Source: DAIDKA01 sp049792815 (GTDB taxonomy: Bacteria; Pseudomonadota; Gammaproteobacteria; Steroidobacterales; Steroidobacteraceae). From it: a stretch of DNA of 14,610 bases. The notes below the pieces were generated by a model, which did not search any database, was not told the DNA's origin, and saw nothing but the letters and a program-made list of their open reading frames with translations. This document shows, piece after piece, positions 1 to 6,717 of the stretch (positions are counted from its first letter, which is position 1; each line of letters starts with the position of its first letter). The stretch lies in contig JBARBG010000010.1 in the NCBI GenBank assembly GCA_049792815.1, forward strand, positions 1 through 14,610, written 5' to 3'. The position numbers were made by a program, and so were the translations under genes.

Positions 1-420
1 ATCGAACTGATGGTCGTGGTGGTGATTACCGCGATCCTCGCGAGCATCGCGGTGCCGGCCTACAACAATTCCATCCGCAAGTCCCGGCGCACCGAGGCCA
101 AGACGGCCCTGCTGGATGCGGCGGCGCGCGAGGAGCGCTACTTCGCCACGCAGAACATCTACACGACGGACCCGTCCGCCCTGGCGTATGGCTCGGGTGC
201 CTTGCCCATACCGGTCGGCACCTATTATTCGATCTCGAGCCTCGCCAGCAGCCCGGCGACGGCCACGACGCCGGGCGGTTACGTCCTGCAGATCACGCCG
301 ACGGCCAGCAGTCCGCAGCTGCAGGACACCTCCTGTCAGCTGTTCCAGGTGGATCAGACCGGCAAGGAGTCCTCACAGGACAACGGCGGCAACGATTCGA
401 GCACGACCTGCTGGCCGTAA
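1..420 (+). CDS. Type IV minor pilin, PilE/ComP-like (5' end outside window)
   Basis: The reading frame is open from base 1 and ends in TAA at 418-420. The first visible residues, IELMVVVVITAILASIAVPA, are the hydrophobic N-terminal helix of a class III (type IV) prepilin just after the GFTL processing site, so only about 6-15 codons are missing. After the helix comes a charged stretch (KSRRTEAKTAL) and a soluble pilin domain. Two cysteines near the C-terminus, at visible codons 112 (TSCQLF) and 137 (TCWP), would form the disulfide of the D-region. A terminal CW is typical of PilE-family minor pilins, including ComP-type DNA-binding pilins. Such proteins are cut by PilD and assembled into the pilus by the PilB/PilC/PilM-Q machinery. 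The usual partners (FimT, PilV, PilW, PilX, PilY1) would lie to the left, outside the window. The stop lies 4 bases from the stop of the opposing gene. Whether it is structural, minor or uptake-related cannot be decided here. Confidence 0.88.
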   Translation: MELMVVVVITAILASIAVPAYNNSIRKSRRTEAKTALLDAAAREERYFATQNIYTTDPSALAYGSGALPIPVGTYYSISSLASSPATATTPGGYVLQITPTASSPQLQDTSCQLFQVDQTGKESSQDNGGNDSSTTCWP

Positions 421-424
421 GGGG

Positions 425-1297
425 CTAGCCGCCAGCCTTGAACAGCTGGTCCTTGAGCCTGAAGCAGGTGGAGATGTCCTCATCGCCATGCCCCTGGGCG
501 ATGAGCTGCGCAAATTGCGCCAGCATGCGTTCGACGACGGGCAGCTGCACACCATAGGCGGCGGCCATGTCGTGGCAGATCCCAAGGTCCTTGGCGTGCA
601 GCCGCACCCGAAACCCCGGCGGATAGGCGCCACGAATCATGTTGGGTGCGCGGTGCACGAAGTACCAGCTGGATCCGGCACCCTTGCCCAGCGTCTCCAC
701 CAGGTTCTCGAGCGGCAGGTCATGCGCCTTGGCGAAGGCCATGGCCTCACTCACGGCCTCGATGATGCCGGCGCACATGATCTGGTTGGTCGCCTTGGCG
801 GCCTGACCTGCGCCCACCGGGCCGAAGTGCGACACCGTGCGGCCCATCGCCGCCAGCACCGGCTGGGCCCGAGCGAAGCTTGCCGGTGATCCGCCGCACA
901 TGATGGCGAGGGTGCCGTCGCGCGCGCCCTCGGTGCCACCGCTCACCGGGCAGTCCATGAATTCCACGCCGGGCCCTGAAAGTCGGCTGGCGACCCTGCG
1001 CGCCGTCACGGCGCTCACCGTGGAGCAGTCGATGACCAGCTGACCCTGGCGCAGTCCCGGATACAGGCCTTCGATGACCGTCAGGACATCCTGGTCCGCC
1101 GAGACGCACAGGACCACGACATCGCTCACCCGGGCGAGGTCCGCGGGAGTGGCAGGAGCGGCGCAGCCCAGCTCGGCGGCGAGGCTCGCAGCCTTGGCCG
1201 GGGTGCGGTTCCACACCGCACCCAGCAATCCGGCCTGGTGAAGATTGCGGGCCATGTGAGCGCCCATGGCGCCCAGGCCCAGGAAGCCGACCTGCAT
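425..1297 (-). CDS. NAD(P)-dependent 3-hydroxyisobutyrate dehydrogenase-family oxidoreductase
   Basis: The 290-residue protein has the usual length of the beta-hydroxyacid dehydrogenase family (3-hydroxyisobutyrate, tartronate semialdehyde and glyoxylate/succinic semialdehyde reductases). It opens directly with the Rossmann motif GFLGLGAMG (residues 4-12) for NAD(P). The substrate-binding segment CPVSGG is at 116-121, and the catalytic lysine segment GAGQAAKATN puts Lys168 and Asn171 in the active site. KDLGI at 236-240 is the conserved C-terminal signature. The ATG at 1297 is chosen because the Rossmann fold begins there; the longer open frame adds 22 non-homologous residues. No clear Shine-Dalgarno sequence is visible, and the gene starts 1 base after the stop of the upstream DUF4124 gene, which suggests coupled translation. 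The exact substrate cannot be read from the sequence. No valine-degradation or glyoxylate genes are nearby, so a general aldehyde reductase role is equally possible. Confidence 0.9.
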   Translation of the reverse strand: MQVGFLGLGAMGAHMARNLHQAGLLGAVWNRTPAKAASLAAELGCAAPATPADLARVSDVVVLCVSADQDVLTVIEGLYPGLRQGQLVIDCSTVSAVTARRVASRLSGPGVEFMDCPVSGGTEGARDGTLAIMCGGSPASFARAQPVLAAMGRTVSHFGPVGAGQAAKATNQIMCAGIIEAVSEAMAFAKAHDLPLENLVETLGKGAGSSWYFVHRAPNMIRGAYPPGFRVRLHAKDLGICHDMAAAYGVQLPVVERMLAQFAQLIAQGHGDEDISTCFRLKDQLFKAGG

Positions 1298-1298
1298 T

Positions 1299-1757
1299 TC
1301 AGCTGCTGCTGCCGCCGGCACAGGCCTCGTCCATGGCCTGGCGAGTCTTGACGCGCTCGGCATCGGCCTCGGCGTCGCTCATGTACTCCTTGGGCGCACT
1401 CGAATCCCCGCCGGGCTGGTAGATGCGGCGCGCGTGTATGACCTTGTCGTACTGTTCCTTCAGCTGCTTGCACTGCTCGGCACGCAGCGCATCCCGGTCC
1501 GCCTGGACCTGCTTGGCGGCCGCGGCCTTGGCCGGGTCCGGTGCCAGGGTGTGATCGTTGGGTGCGGGGGCGGGCGCCTCCGCGGGCGGCGCGTGCGAGC
1601 GATCCCCCTTGATGAGTTCAGCGCCCGGTGACCACTGGTCGCTGTAATGGGCCTGGCCCTGGGCGTCCACAGTCTTGTAGACGTCCGGAGGGTCGGCGAG
1701 CGCCGTGGCCGCAACGACCGCGGCGAGTACTGCCAAGCCAAGTGAAATGCGGCGCAT
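1299..1757 (-). CDS. Secreted DUF4124-domain protein
   Basis: This is a 152-residue protein. Residues 1-21 form a Sec signal peptide (basic MRR, a hydrophobic Ala/Val/Leu core, ALA before DPP), so it is probably periplasmic. Residues 22-50 match the DUF4124 pattern VYKTVDAQGQAHYSDQ, a short module common at the N-terminus of small exported gammaproteobacterial proteins with no proven biochemical role. A Pro/Ala-rich linker (about 56-80) leads to a charged, probably helical or coiled-coil tail (about 80-147) with Cys96 and Cys146. The ATG at 1757 is supported by GGAGGG at 1764-1769 on the minus strand, 6 bases away, and by the signal peptide. It is the first gene of a two-gene unit with the dehydrogenase, 1 base apart. 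A weak sigma-70-like -10 (TACACT) lies upstream, without a convincing -35. Confidence 0.85.
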   Translation of the reverse strand: MRRISLGLAVLAAVVAATALADPPDVYKTVDAQGQAHYSDQWSPGAELIKGDRSHAPPAEAPAPAPNDHTLAPDPAKAAAAKQVQADRDALRAEQCKQLKEQYDKVIHARRIYQPGGDSSAPKEYMSDAEADAERVKTRQAMDEACAGGSSS

Positions 1758-1850
1758 GAGTGGCCCTCCGTAGCCCGCAGTGTAGCGCCGTTTGTGGCGC
1801 GGCAAACCTTGAACTCCGTCACATTCGGTGGCGGTGACTTGGCGGGGGGT

Positions 1851-1894
1851 CCAAAAACAAAACCCCGGTCTCACCGCAAGGCAGGACCGGGGTT
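1851..1894 (-). terminator. Rho-independent terminator of amtB
   Basis: A perfect 10-bp stem (AACCCCGGTC at 1861-1870 with GACCGGGGTT at 1885-1894) encloses a 14-base loop. Read on the minus strand it is followed by TTGTTTTT (1860-1853). It lies 41 bases past the amtB stop codon, so it should end the amtB transcript and separate it from the DUF4124 gene. Confidence 0.85.
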
Positions 1895-1935
1895 GAGTCA
1901 GCCGCGGTATCCGGTCCCGCGGCAGTGCTTACGGC

Positions 1936-3519
1936 TCAGTGCCCATAGGCCCTTTCGCCGTGGCTGGACAGATCCAGTCCTTCGCGCTCTTCTTCTTCGG
2001 TGACGCGGATGCCCATGATGAACTTGAGCACGCCGAAGCCGATGAGGGCCACCACTGCGGTCCAGACCACCACGATGCCGACTGCCTTGGCCTGGATCAC
2101 GAACTGGGCCCAGATGCCGGGGTAGCCCGGCTTCATCGAGAACCAGTTGTCGTAGGATCCCGGTCCACCGAGGCTCGGCGCATTGAAGATGCCGGTCGTC
2201 AGCGCGCCGAAGCATCCACCCAGGGCATGGACCCCGAAGACATCCAGCGCGTCATCGGCGCGGATCATCTTCTTCAGGCCCGTGACGCCCCAGAAGCACA
2301 CCACACCGACACCCAGGCCGATGATGAAGGCACCCGGGATGCCGACGTTGCCGGCGGCCGGGGTGATGGCCACGAGGCCGGCGACGGCACCCGAAGCGGC
2401 ACCGAGCATGGAGGGCTTGCCCTTGACCAGCCACTCAACGCCCATCCAGGACAGCACGGCGCAGGCCGTGGCCAGATAGGTGTTCATGAAGGCCAGTGCC
2501 GCCGAGCCGTTGGCTTCCAGCGCCGAGCCGGCGTTGAAGCCGAACCAGCCGAACCACAGCATCGAGGCACCGATCATGGTCATGGTCAGGCTGTGCGGAG
2601 CCATGGACTCCTTGCCCAGGCCGATGCGCTTGCCCAGCAGGATGGCGCCGACCAGGCCCGCCACGCCGGAGTTGATATGCACGACAGTACCGCCGGCAAA
2701 GTCCAGTGCGCCCATCTGCCAGATATAACCGGCCTGTGAATTCACCGTGTCGACCACACTGGCGCTGGTATAGGCATCGGGTCCCTGCCAGAACCAGACC
2801 ATGTGCGCGACCGGCAGGTAGGCGAAGGTGAACCAGATCACCATGAATATCAGCGCGGCGGAGAATTTGACGCGTTCCACGAGCGAGCCCAGGATCAGGC
2901 AGCAGGTGATCGCGGCAAAGGTCGCCTGGAAGCCGACATAGACCAGCTCCACCAGGGGCGTGCCCTTGTCAAAGGTTGCCGCCATGCTGTAATTGCCCGT
3001 TGCTGAATCGAAAGTGCCGTTCAGGAACAAGCGGCTCAAGCCACCGATGAAGGGACTGGTCCAGCCACTTCCCTGGGTGAAGGCCAGCGAATAACCGTAG
3101 ACGCACCACAACACCGTGATCAGCGAAAAGCCCACGAACACCTGCATGAGCACCGACAGCATGTTCTTTTCACGCACCAGACCGCCGTAGAACAATGCGA
3201 GGGCGGGAACGGACATGAACAGCACCAGGGCCGTGGAGGTGAGCATCCACGCCATATCGCCCTTGTTCGGGGTCGGGGCCGGCGCCGCGGCTGCGGGCGC
3301 CGAGCTGGCCGGAGCGGAACTGGCGGCTGACGGAGCCGATGAGTCAGGAGCGGCGGCGGGAGAGGAGGCCGTCGGCGCTGATCCTGCATCGGCATAGCTG
3401 GCCGTGGGGGTGAAGCTGACCACAGCAAAAGTGACTGTTGCCAGGGCCATCAGCAAAGCCGACCGCCCGGTGACGGCGCGGAACAGGGATCTCAAGGGGG
3501 TCAATGGAGCGGTGAGCAT
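1936..3519 (-). CDS. amtB: Ammonium transporter AmtB
   Basis: The 527-residue Amt/MEP/Rh-family channel conducts ammonium across the inner membrane as a trimer. Residues 1-44 form a signal peptide ending near SYADA. An Ala/Ser/Pro-rich stretch follows (about 46-85), then the channel domain from about 88. Conserved features are the pore-gate Phe region FQATFAAIT (197-205), Asp273 and His281 in LDFAGGTVVHIN, and the second pore histidine His431 in GVHALGG. The cytoplasmic tail (GIRVTEEEEREGLDL onward) is the part that binds the GlnK PII protein in studied homologues. The ATG at 3519 is supported by GGGAGAG just upstream on the minus strand; the longer frame adds 27 unlikely residues. A sigma-54 promoter sits about 115 bases upstream and a terminator follows. 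No glnK gene is adjacent, unlike the common glnK-amtB arrangement. Confidence 0.97.
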   Translation of the reverse strand: MLTAPLTPLRSLFRAVTGRSALLMALATVTFAVVSFTPTASYADAGSAPTASSPAAAPDSSAPSAASSAPASSAPAAAAPAPTPNKGDMAWMLTSTALVLFMSVPALALFYGGLVREKNMLSVLMQVFVGFSLITVLWCVYGYSLAFTQGSGWTSPFIGGLSRLFLNGTFDSATGNYSMAATFDKGTPLVELVYVGFQATFAAITCCLILGSLVERVKFSAALIFMVIWFTFAYLPVAHMVWFWQGPDAYTSASVVDTVNSQAGYIWQMGALDFAGGTVVHINSGVAGLVGAILLGKRIGLGKESMAPHSLTMTMIGASMLWFGWFGFNAGSALEANGSAALAFMNTYLATACAVLSWMGVEWLVKGKPSMLGAASGAVAGLVAITPAAGNVGIPGAFIIGLGVGVVCFWGVTGLKKMIRADDALDVFGVHALGGCFGALTTGIFNAPSLGGPGSYDNWFSMKPGYPGIWAQFVIQAKAVGIVVVWTAVVALIGFGVLKFIMGIRVTEEEEREGLDLSSHGERAYGH

Positions 3520-3644
3520 GGTCTCTCCCGGTGTAGTTTCGTTTTCGTAGAAATCGGATCCGCCAAACGTGCGATTTGCGCCAGTTTTGCAAGCAGACAC
3601 CGCACCTCATGCGCAGGTATGCTTGCGACAGCGCGCTGGAAGGG

Positions 3645-3660
3645 TGCAGATTCCGTGCCA
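3645..3660 (-). promoter_or_regulatory. Sigma-54 (RpoN) promoter of amtB
   Basis: The minus strand reads TGGCACG, 4 bases, CTGCA. The invariant GG (-24) and GC (-12) are 10 bases apart, and only one T of the TTGC box differs from consensus. Transcription would start near 3634, giving a leader of about 115 bases before the amtB ATG at 3519. This is the expected promoter class for nitrogen-limitation control of amtB, which supports the assignment beyond the motif alone. Confidence 0.75.
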
Positions 3661-3698
3661 TAGGAATTTCCCATGGGAATTCGAAGGGTTACGAGGGT

Positions 3699-3726
3699 TT
3701 GACACCCCATTTTGCACCAAGATAGA
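3699..3726 (+). promoter_or_regulatory. Possible sigma-70 promoter of ubiK-comM
   Basis: A perfect TTGACA (3699-3704), a 16-base spacer and GATAGA (3721-3726, 3 of 6 to the -10 consensus) lie 53 bases before the ubiK ATG. The -10 is poor. The -10 overlaps the candidate NtrC site, so amtB activation and ubiK transcription could interfere. Confidence 0.4.
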
Positions 3727-3729
3727 GCC
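3713..3729. promoter_or_regulatory. Possible NtrC binding site
   Basis: TGCACCA (3713-3719), 3 bases, then TAGAGCC. The left half is identical to the NtrC half-site; the right half matches TGGTGCA at 4 of 7 positions. The site centre is about 85 bases upstream of the inferred amtB transcription start, a normal distance for an NtrC enhancer. The degenerate right half makes this tentative. Confidence 0.4.
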
Positions 3730-3779
3730 CGCTTTGTGGCAGGTGCGTCAATCAGGAGCAGAGTCAGGGAGATTCACTT

Positions 3780-4040
3780 ATGGAACCACTGTCGGTGAAC
3801 GAAATTGCCAAGCGCCTGCTGGAGACAGTGCCGACGGCCCTGCGTGGTGCACAGGCCGATCTGGAGAACAATTTCCGGGTCGTGCTGCGTCATACGCTGG
3901 GCAAGTTGGATCTGGTGACGCGCGAGGAGTTCGACGTCCAGACCAAGGTGCTGGAGCGCACCCGCGCACGGCTTGCGGTGCTGGAGGCGCGCCTGGTGGA
4001 ACTGGAGCAGGCCGCCAGCCGGAGTAGCGGCGCGGCGTGA
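3780..4040 (+). CDS. ubiK: Ubiquinone biosynthesis accessory factor UbiK (YqiC/BMFP family)
   Basis: The 86-residue protein matches the YqiC/UbiK family (formerly DUF526, membrane fusogenic BMFP). It starts with an amphipathic N-terminal region (VNEIAKRLLETVP). Residues 24-40 (AQADLENNFRVVLRHTL) and the LDLVTREEFDVQ segment are the family signature. Residues about 52-80 form a heptad-like coiled coil (RTRARLAVLEARLVELEQA) that trimerises in homologues. In E. coli UbiK binds UbiJ and is needed for efficient aerobic ubiquinone synthesis by the soluble Ubi complex. The ATG at 3780 has AGGGAG at 3766-3771, 8 bases away. The TGA stop shares its last base with the ATG of comM, so the two are translationally coupled. 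The ubiK-comM pairing recurs in gammaproteobacteria, although the functional link is not obvious. Confidence 0.93.
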   Translation: MEPLSVNEIAKRLLETVPTALRGAQADLENNFRVVLRHTLGKLDLVTREEFDVQTKVLERTRARLAVLEARLVELEQAASRSSGAA

Positions 4041-5560
4041 TGTCCATCGCGGCGACCTACTGCCGCGGCCAGTGGGGTCTGACGGCGCCGCTGGTACAGG
4101 TCGAGGTCTTTCTGGGCGCAGGACTGCCCGTATTCAGCATCGTGGGACTGCCCGCGACGGCGGTGAAGGAAAGCAAGGAGCGGGTCCGCGCCGCGCTGTG
4201 CAATTGCGGATTCGAATTCCCCGCGGGCCGCATCACCGTCAACCTGGCGCCGGCGGATCTGCCGAAGGAAGGCGGCCGCTTCGACCTGCCCATCGCCTTG
4301 GGGATTCTGCTCGCCTCCCGGCAGCTGCGCGAGGCCGCGGGGTCCGGCGCGCCGATCCGAGAGTACTACGGCGAATTGAGCCTGAGCGGCGAGCTGCTGC
4401 CGGTGCGCGGTCTGACGCTGGCGGCGGCCCATGCCGCGCGCGCGGGCCACGAGATCATCGTGCCGCTCGGCAATGAACCCGACACCCGTATCGTGGGTCA
4501 CGGTCGCGCCGTGGGTGCGCGCAGCCTGCTTGAGGTGTGTGCGCACCTGCGCGGCGCCGAGCGTCGAGGGCCGCAGCTTCCCGCACAGCTCGGCAGCGCC
4601 GTGGCAGCCGCGGCGGCGGCACCTGACCTTGCCGATGTCCGCGGTCAGCACCTGCCCAAGCGCGCGCTCATTGTCGCGGCGGCAGGTTTTCACAGCCTGC
4701 TGATGAGCGGCCCGCCGGGCTCGGGCAAGACCATGCTGGCACAGCGACTTCCCGGACTGCTGCCGCCGCTGTCGCCAGCCGAGGCGCTCGAAGTGGCCAG
4801 CATCGCTTCGGTCAGTACGGCGGATGCCGGACTGCAGTATGACGGCCGGCGACCGTTTCGCGCTCCGCACCACAGCGCATCGGCCAATGCACTCATCGGT
4901 GGCGGACCTCTGGCACGACCCGGCGAAGTGAGCCTCGCGCATCGCGGCGTGCTGTTCCTGGATGAACTTCCGGAATTTGACCGGCGCGTCCTGGAGAGCC
5001 TGCGCGAGCCGCTTGAGAGCCGCACGGTGGTGATCTCCCGCGCGCGTGCCCAGGCGCAGTATCCGGCGGCGTTTCAGCTGATCGCTGCCATGAATCCCTG
5101 CCCCTGCGGCTATCGGGGGGAGCCTTCCGGCCGCTGCCGCTGCACGCCCGCGCAGGTCGCAAGCTATGGCGCCAGGATTTCCGGTCCGCTGCTCGATCGC
5201 ATCGATCTGTTCATCGAAGTGCCGCGACTGCCGGTGACCGATATCGCCGCCGGCGGTGCCAGGCTCACCTCACGGGAGGCGGCCGCCAGCGTGGCCTGCG
5301 CGCGCCAGCGGCAGATGCAGCGCAGCGGTTGCCTGAATGGGGAGCTGCCGCAGTCACGACTGCAGGAGCGAGCGCAGCTAACCCGGGCCGGGTGCGAACT
5401 TCTGGAACAGGTATTCGAGCGGCTCGGCCTGACAGCCCGTTCCTACCATCGGCTGCTGCGCGTGGCGCTGACCGTCGCTGATCTTGAGGGGAGCGACCAG
5501 GTGGGGCCGGCCCATATCGCCGAAGCGGTGCAGTTGCGGCGCACCGCCGGCGCCTTCTAA
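4040..5560 (+). CDS. comM: ComM/YifB-family AAA+ ATPase (Mg-chelatase-like)
   Basis: This is a 506-residue protein of the normal length for YifB/ComM. Residues 1-165 are the Lon-protease-like N-terminal domain (ChlI type), including VGLPATAVKESKERVRAA. The AAA+ Mg-chelatase core has Walker A GPPGSGKT (224-231) and Walker B VLFLDE (304-309). MNPCPCG (351-357) and CRC (366-368) give four cysteines that resemble a metal site, and SGPLLDRIDLF (381-391) contains the arginine-finger region. The C-terminal domain (about 415-506) has the RSYHRLLRVALTVADL sensor-2 helix. In Haemophilus and Vibrio, ComM is a hexameric helicase that promotes branch migration during natural transformation. The ATG at 4040 overlaps the ubiK stop by one base; a GTG at 4037 is possible but adds only one residue. 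Its stop overlaps that of the convergent uppS-like gene by 4 bases. Confidence 0.95.
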   Translation: MSIAATYCRGQWGLTAPLVQVEVFLGAGLPVFSIVGLPATAVKESKERVRAALCNCGFEFPAGRITVNLAPADLPKEGGRFDLPIALGILLASRQLREAAGSGAPIREYYGELSLSGELLPVRGLTLAAAHAARAGHEIIVPLGNEPDTRIVGHGRAVGARSLLEVCAHLRGAERRGPQLPAQLGSAVAAAAAAPDLADVRGQHLPKRALIVAAAGFHSLLMSGPPGSGKTMLAQRLPGLLPPLSPAEALEVASIASVSTADAGLQYDGRRPFRAPHHSASANALIGGGPLARPGEVSLAHRGVLFLDELPEFDRRVLESLREPLESRTVVISRARAQAQYPAAFQLIAAMNPCPCGYRGEPSGRCRCTPAQVASYGARISGPLLDRIDLFIEVPRLPVTDIAAGGARLTSREAAASVACARQRQMQRSGCLNGELPQSRLQERAQLTRAGCELLEQVFERLGLTARSYHRLLRVALTVADLEGSDQVGPAHIAEAVQLRRTAGAF

Positions 5561-6276
5561 GTGTGTGCCTGCGCCTGCGCCGGGAGCGGTTCGACCACCT
5601 TGCCGAAGCGCCGCTGGCGGCGCGAATAATCCTCCAGCGCGCGGCCGAAGTCCACAGCTGCGAAATCGGGCCACAGGCAGTGTGTGAAATACAGTTCGGC
5701 GTACGCGCATTCCCACAGCAGGAAGTCGCTCAGCCGCTGATCGCCTCCGGTGCGGATCAGCAGATCCACGTCAGGCGCCGGCGCCGAATGGTTCACCGCG
5801 TTGAGCCGCGAGCGAAACTGCGTGAACTCATCATCGGTCGCGGCCGGCGCAGCGCCGGCGCCCGCCGCGGCCTTGATGATGCTGTGCCGCGCGGAGTAGT
5901 CCACCGCCATGCGCAGGTGCATGCCCGTGCCATGCGCGGTCTGGCGCTCGCCGTGTTCCACGGCCCGCAGCAATGCCGGTCCCAGCCGGTCGCGGCGCCC
6001 AATGATGTTGAGGCGGATCTGCTGTTGCTGACAGCGGTCGGTTTCCGTAAGCAGGTAGCGGTGGAAGAGTTTGAGAAGGGCGGCGACTTCGCGTGCGGGG
6101 CGGGCCCAGTTGTCGGAGGAAAAGGCGTAGAGCGTCAGGGTACCCACCCCGGCCGCAGCCGCGGCCTCGACGATCCGCCGCACCGTCCTTGCGCCCTCGA
6201 GATGCCCGGCGGTGCGCAGCAGCCCGCGGCGACCCGCCCAGCGGCCGTTGCCATCCATGATGATCGCCACGTGCAT
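5557..6276 (-). CDS. Cis-prenyltransferase, UppS-like (divergent polyprenyl diphosphate synthase)
   Basis: The 239-residue protein belongs to the isoprenyl transferase (UppS) family, which adds isopentenyl units in cis to farnesyl diphosphate to make the lipid carrier for cell-wall synthesis. Catalytic and binding residues are present: Asp8 in MDGNGRW, Arg12, His25 in AGHLEG, FSSDNW (52-57), RTGGDQRLSDF (175-185) and AYAE (191-194). It differs from E. coli UppS in having almost no N-terminal extension, Asp for Glu in RTGGE, and VDYSAR (125-130) where canonical enzymes have NYGGR. The gene is not in the usual frr-uppS-cdsA-dxr cluster. I therefore think it is a second, specialised homologue, though it could be the only one. 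The ATG at 6276 fits the family start; a TTG at 6318 would add 14 odd residues. It lies 60 bases after the winged-helix regulator gene and may be co-transcribed with it. Confidence 0.88.
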   Translation of the reverse strand: MHVAIIMDGNGRWAGRRGLLRTAGHLEGARTVRRIVEAAAAAGVGTLTLYAFSSDNWARPAREVAALLKLFHRYLLTETDRCQQQQIRLNIIGRRDRLGPALLRAVEHGERQTAHGTGMHLRMAVDYSARHSIIKAAAGAGAAPAATDDEFTQFRSRLNAVNHSAPAPDVDLLIRTGGDQRLSDFLLWECAYAELYFTHCLWPDFAAVDFGRALEDYSRRQRRFGKVVEPLPAQAQAHT

Positions 6277-6336
6277 AAGGCCTGAAGAGTACTCTACATT
6301 GCAAAGCTTATGGGCCAAAAAAACCCAAGTTGTGGA

Positions 6337-6717
6337 CTATGCACGGCGGGTCGCCAGGATCACGGCCTCGATATGCTGAAGGTAGCGCTCCAGTGCCTTC
6401 CTTCCGGTCTGGGTCAGCCGGTACTCGGAACGCGGCCGGCGTTCCTCGAAGGTCTTGCGGCAGGAGATGTAGCCGGCATCCTCGAGCTTGCGGGCATGGG
6501 CCCCGAGATTGCCGTCGGTCACCGTGAACAAAGCCTTCAGGTCATTGAAGCTGAGCTGCTCATTCACCGCCAGCGCACTCATGATGCCCAGCCGCACCCG
6601 GCCATAGATCAGCCGGTCGAAGCGCTCCTCGTCGCTGGTGCTGGCGCGCGCCGGCTGCGCTGCCGGCCCGGGCGCCGCTTCGGCAGGGTGCCGCCGGGCG
6701 TTGCTGCGGGTACTCAT
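6337..6717 (-). CDS. Winged-helix transcriptional regulator (HTH_34 type)
   Basis: This is a 126-residue protein. Residues 1-30 are a disordered Ala/Pro-rich leader. Residues 31-120 form a winged helix-turn-helix: DRLIYGRVRLGIMSALA, then LSFNDLKALFTVTDGNLGAH as the recognition region, KLEDAGYISCRKTF, and a wing EERRPRSEYRLTQTGRKALE. This pattern matches the small MarR/ArsR-like winged-helix family described in Pfam as HTH_34. No metal-binding cysteine pair is seen, so it may respond to protein or small-molecule input. Its ATG overlaps the stop of the upstream membrane protein gene (ATGA, 6714-6717). Membrane protein and regulator are therefore made together and may form a sensing pair; that is inference. 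A run of seven T on the minus strand (6323-6317) follows the stop, but the stem before it is only 3-4 bp. Confidence 0.88.
   Translation of the reverse strand: MSTRSNARRHPAEAAPGPAAQPARASTSDEERFDRLIYGRVRLGIMSALAVNEQLSFNDLKALFTVTDGNLGAHARKLEDAGYISCRKTFEERRPRSEYRLTQTGRKALERYLQHIEAVILATRRA

Noticed and set aside
116..889. Long open frame (+) crossing the pilin and the dehydrogenase gene
   Set aside because: Arg/Ala-rich shadow of the true genes in high-GC DNA, with no family features.
1785..1800. GCGCC/GGCGC inverted repeat upstream of the DUF4124 gene
   Set aside because: Five base pairs in GC-rich DNA is expected by chance.
3890..4942. 350-codon open frame (-) opposite ubiK and comM
   Set aside because: Antisense shadow; the plus-strand genes have full motif sets and coupled starts.
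6286..6295. AGAGTACTCT palindrome in the leader of the uppS-like gene
   Set aside because: A single 10-base palindrome without other context; not enough to call an operator.
6317..6336. T7 run after the winged-helix gene as a terminator
   Set aside because: The stem before the T-run is only 3-4 bp, so termination is unlikely to be strong; the uppS-like gene may be co-transcribed.
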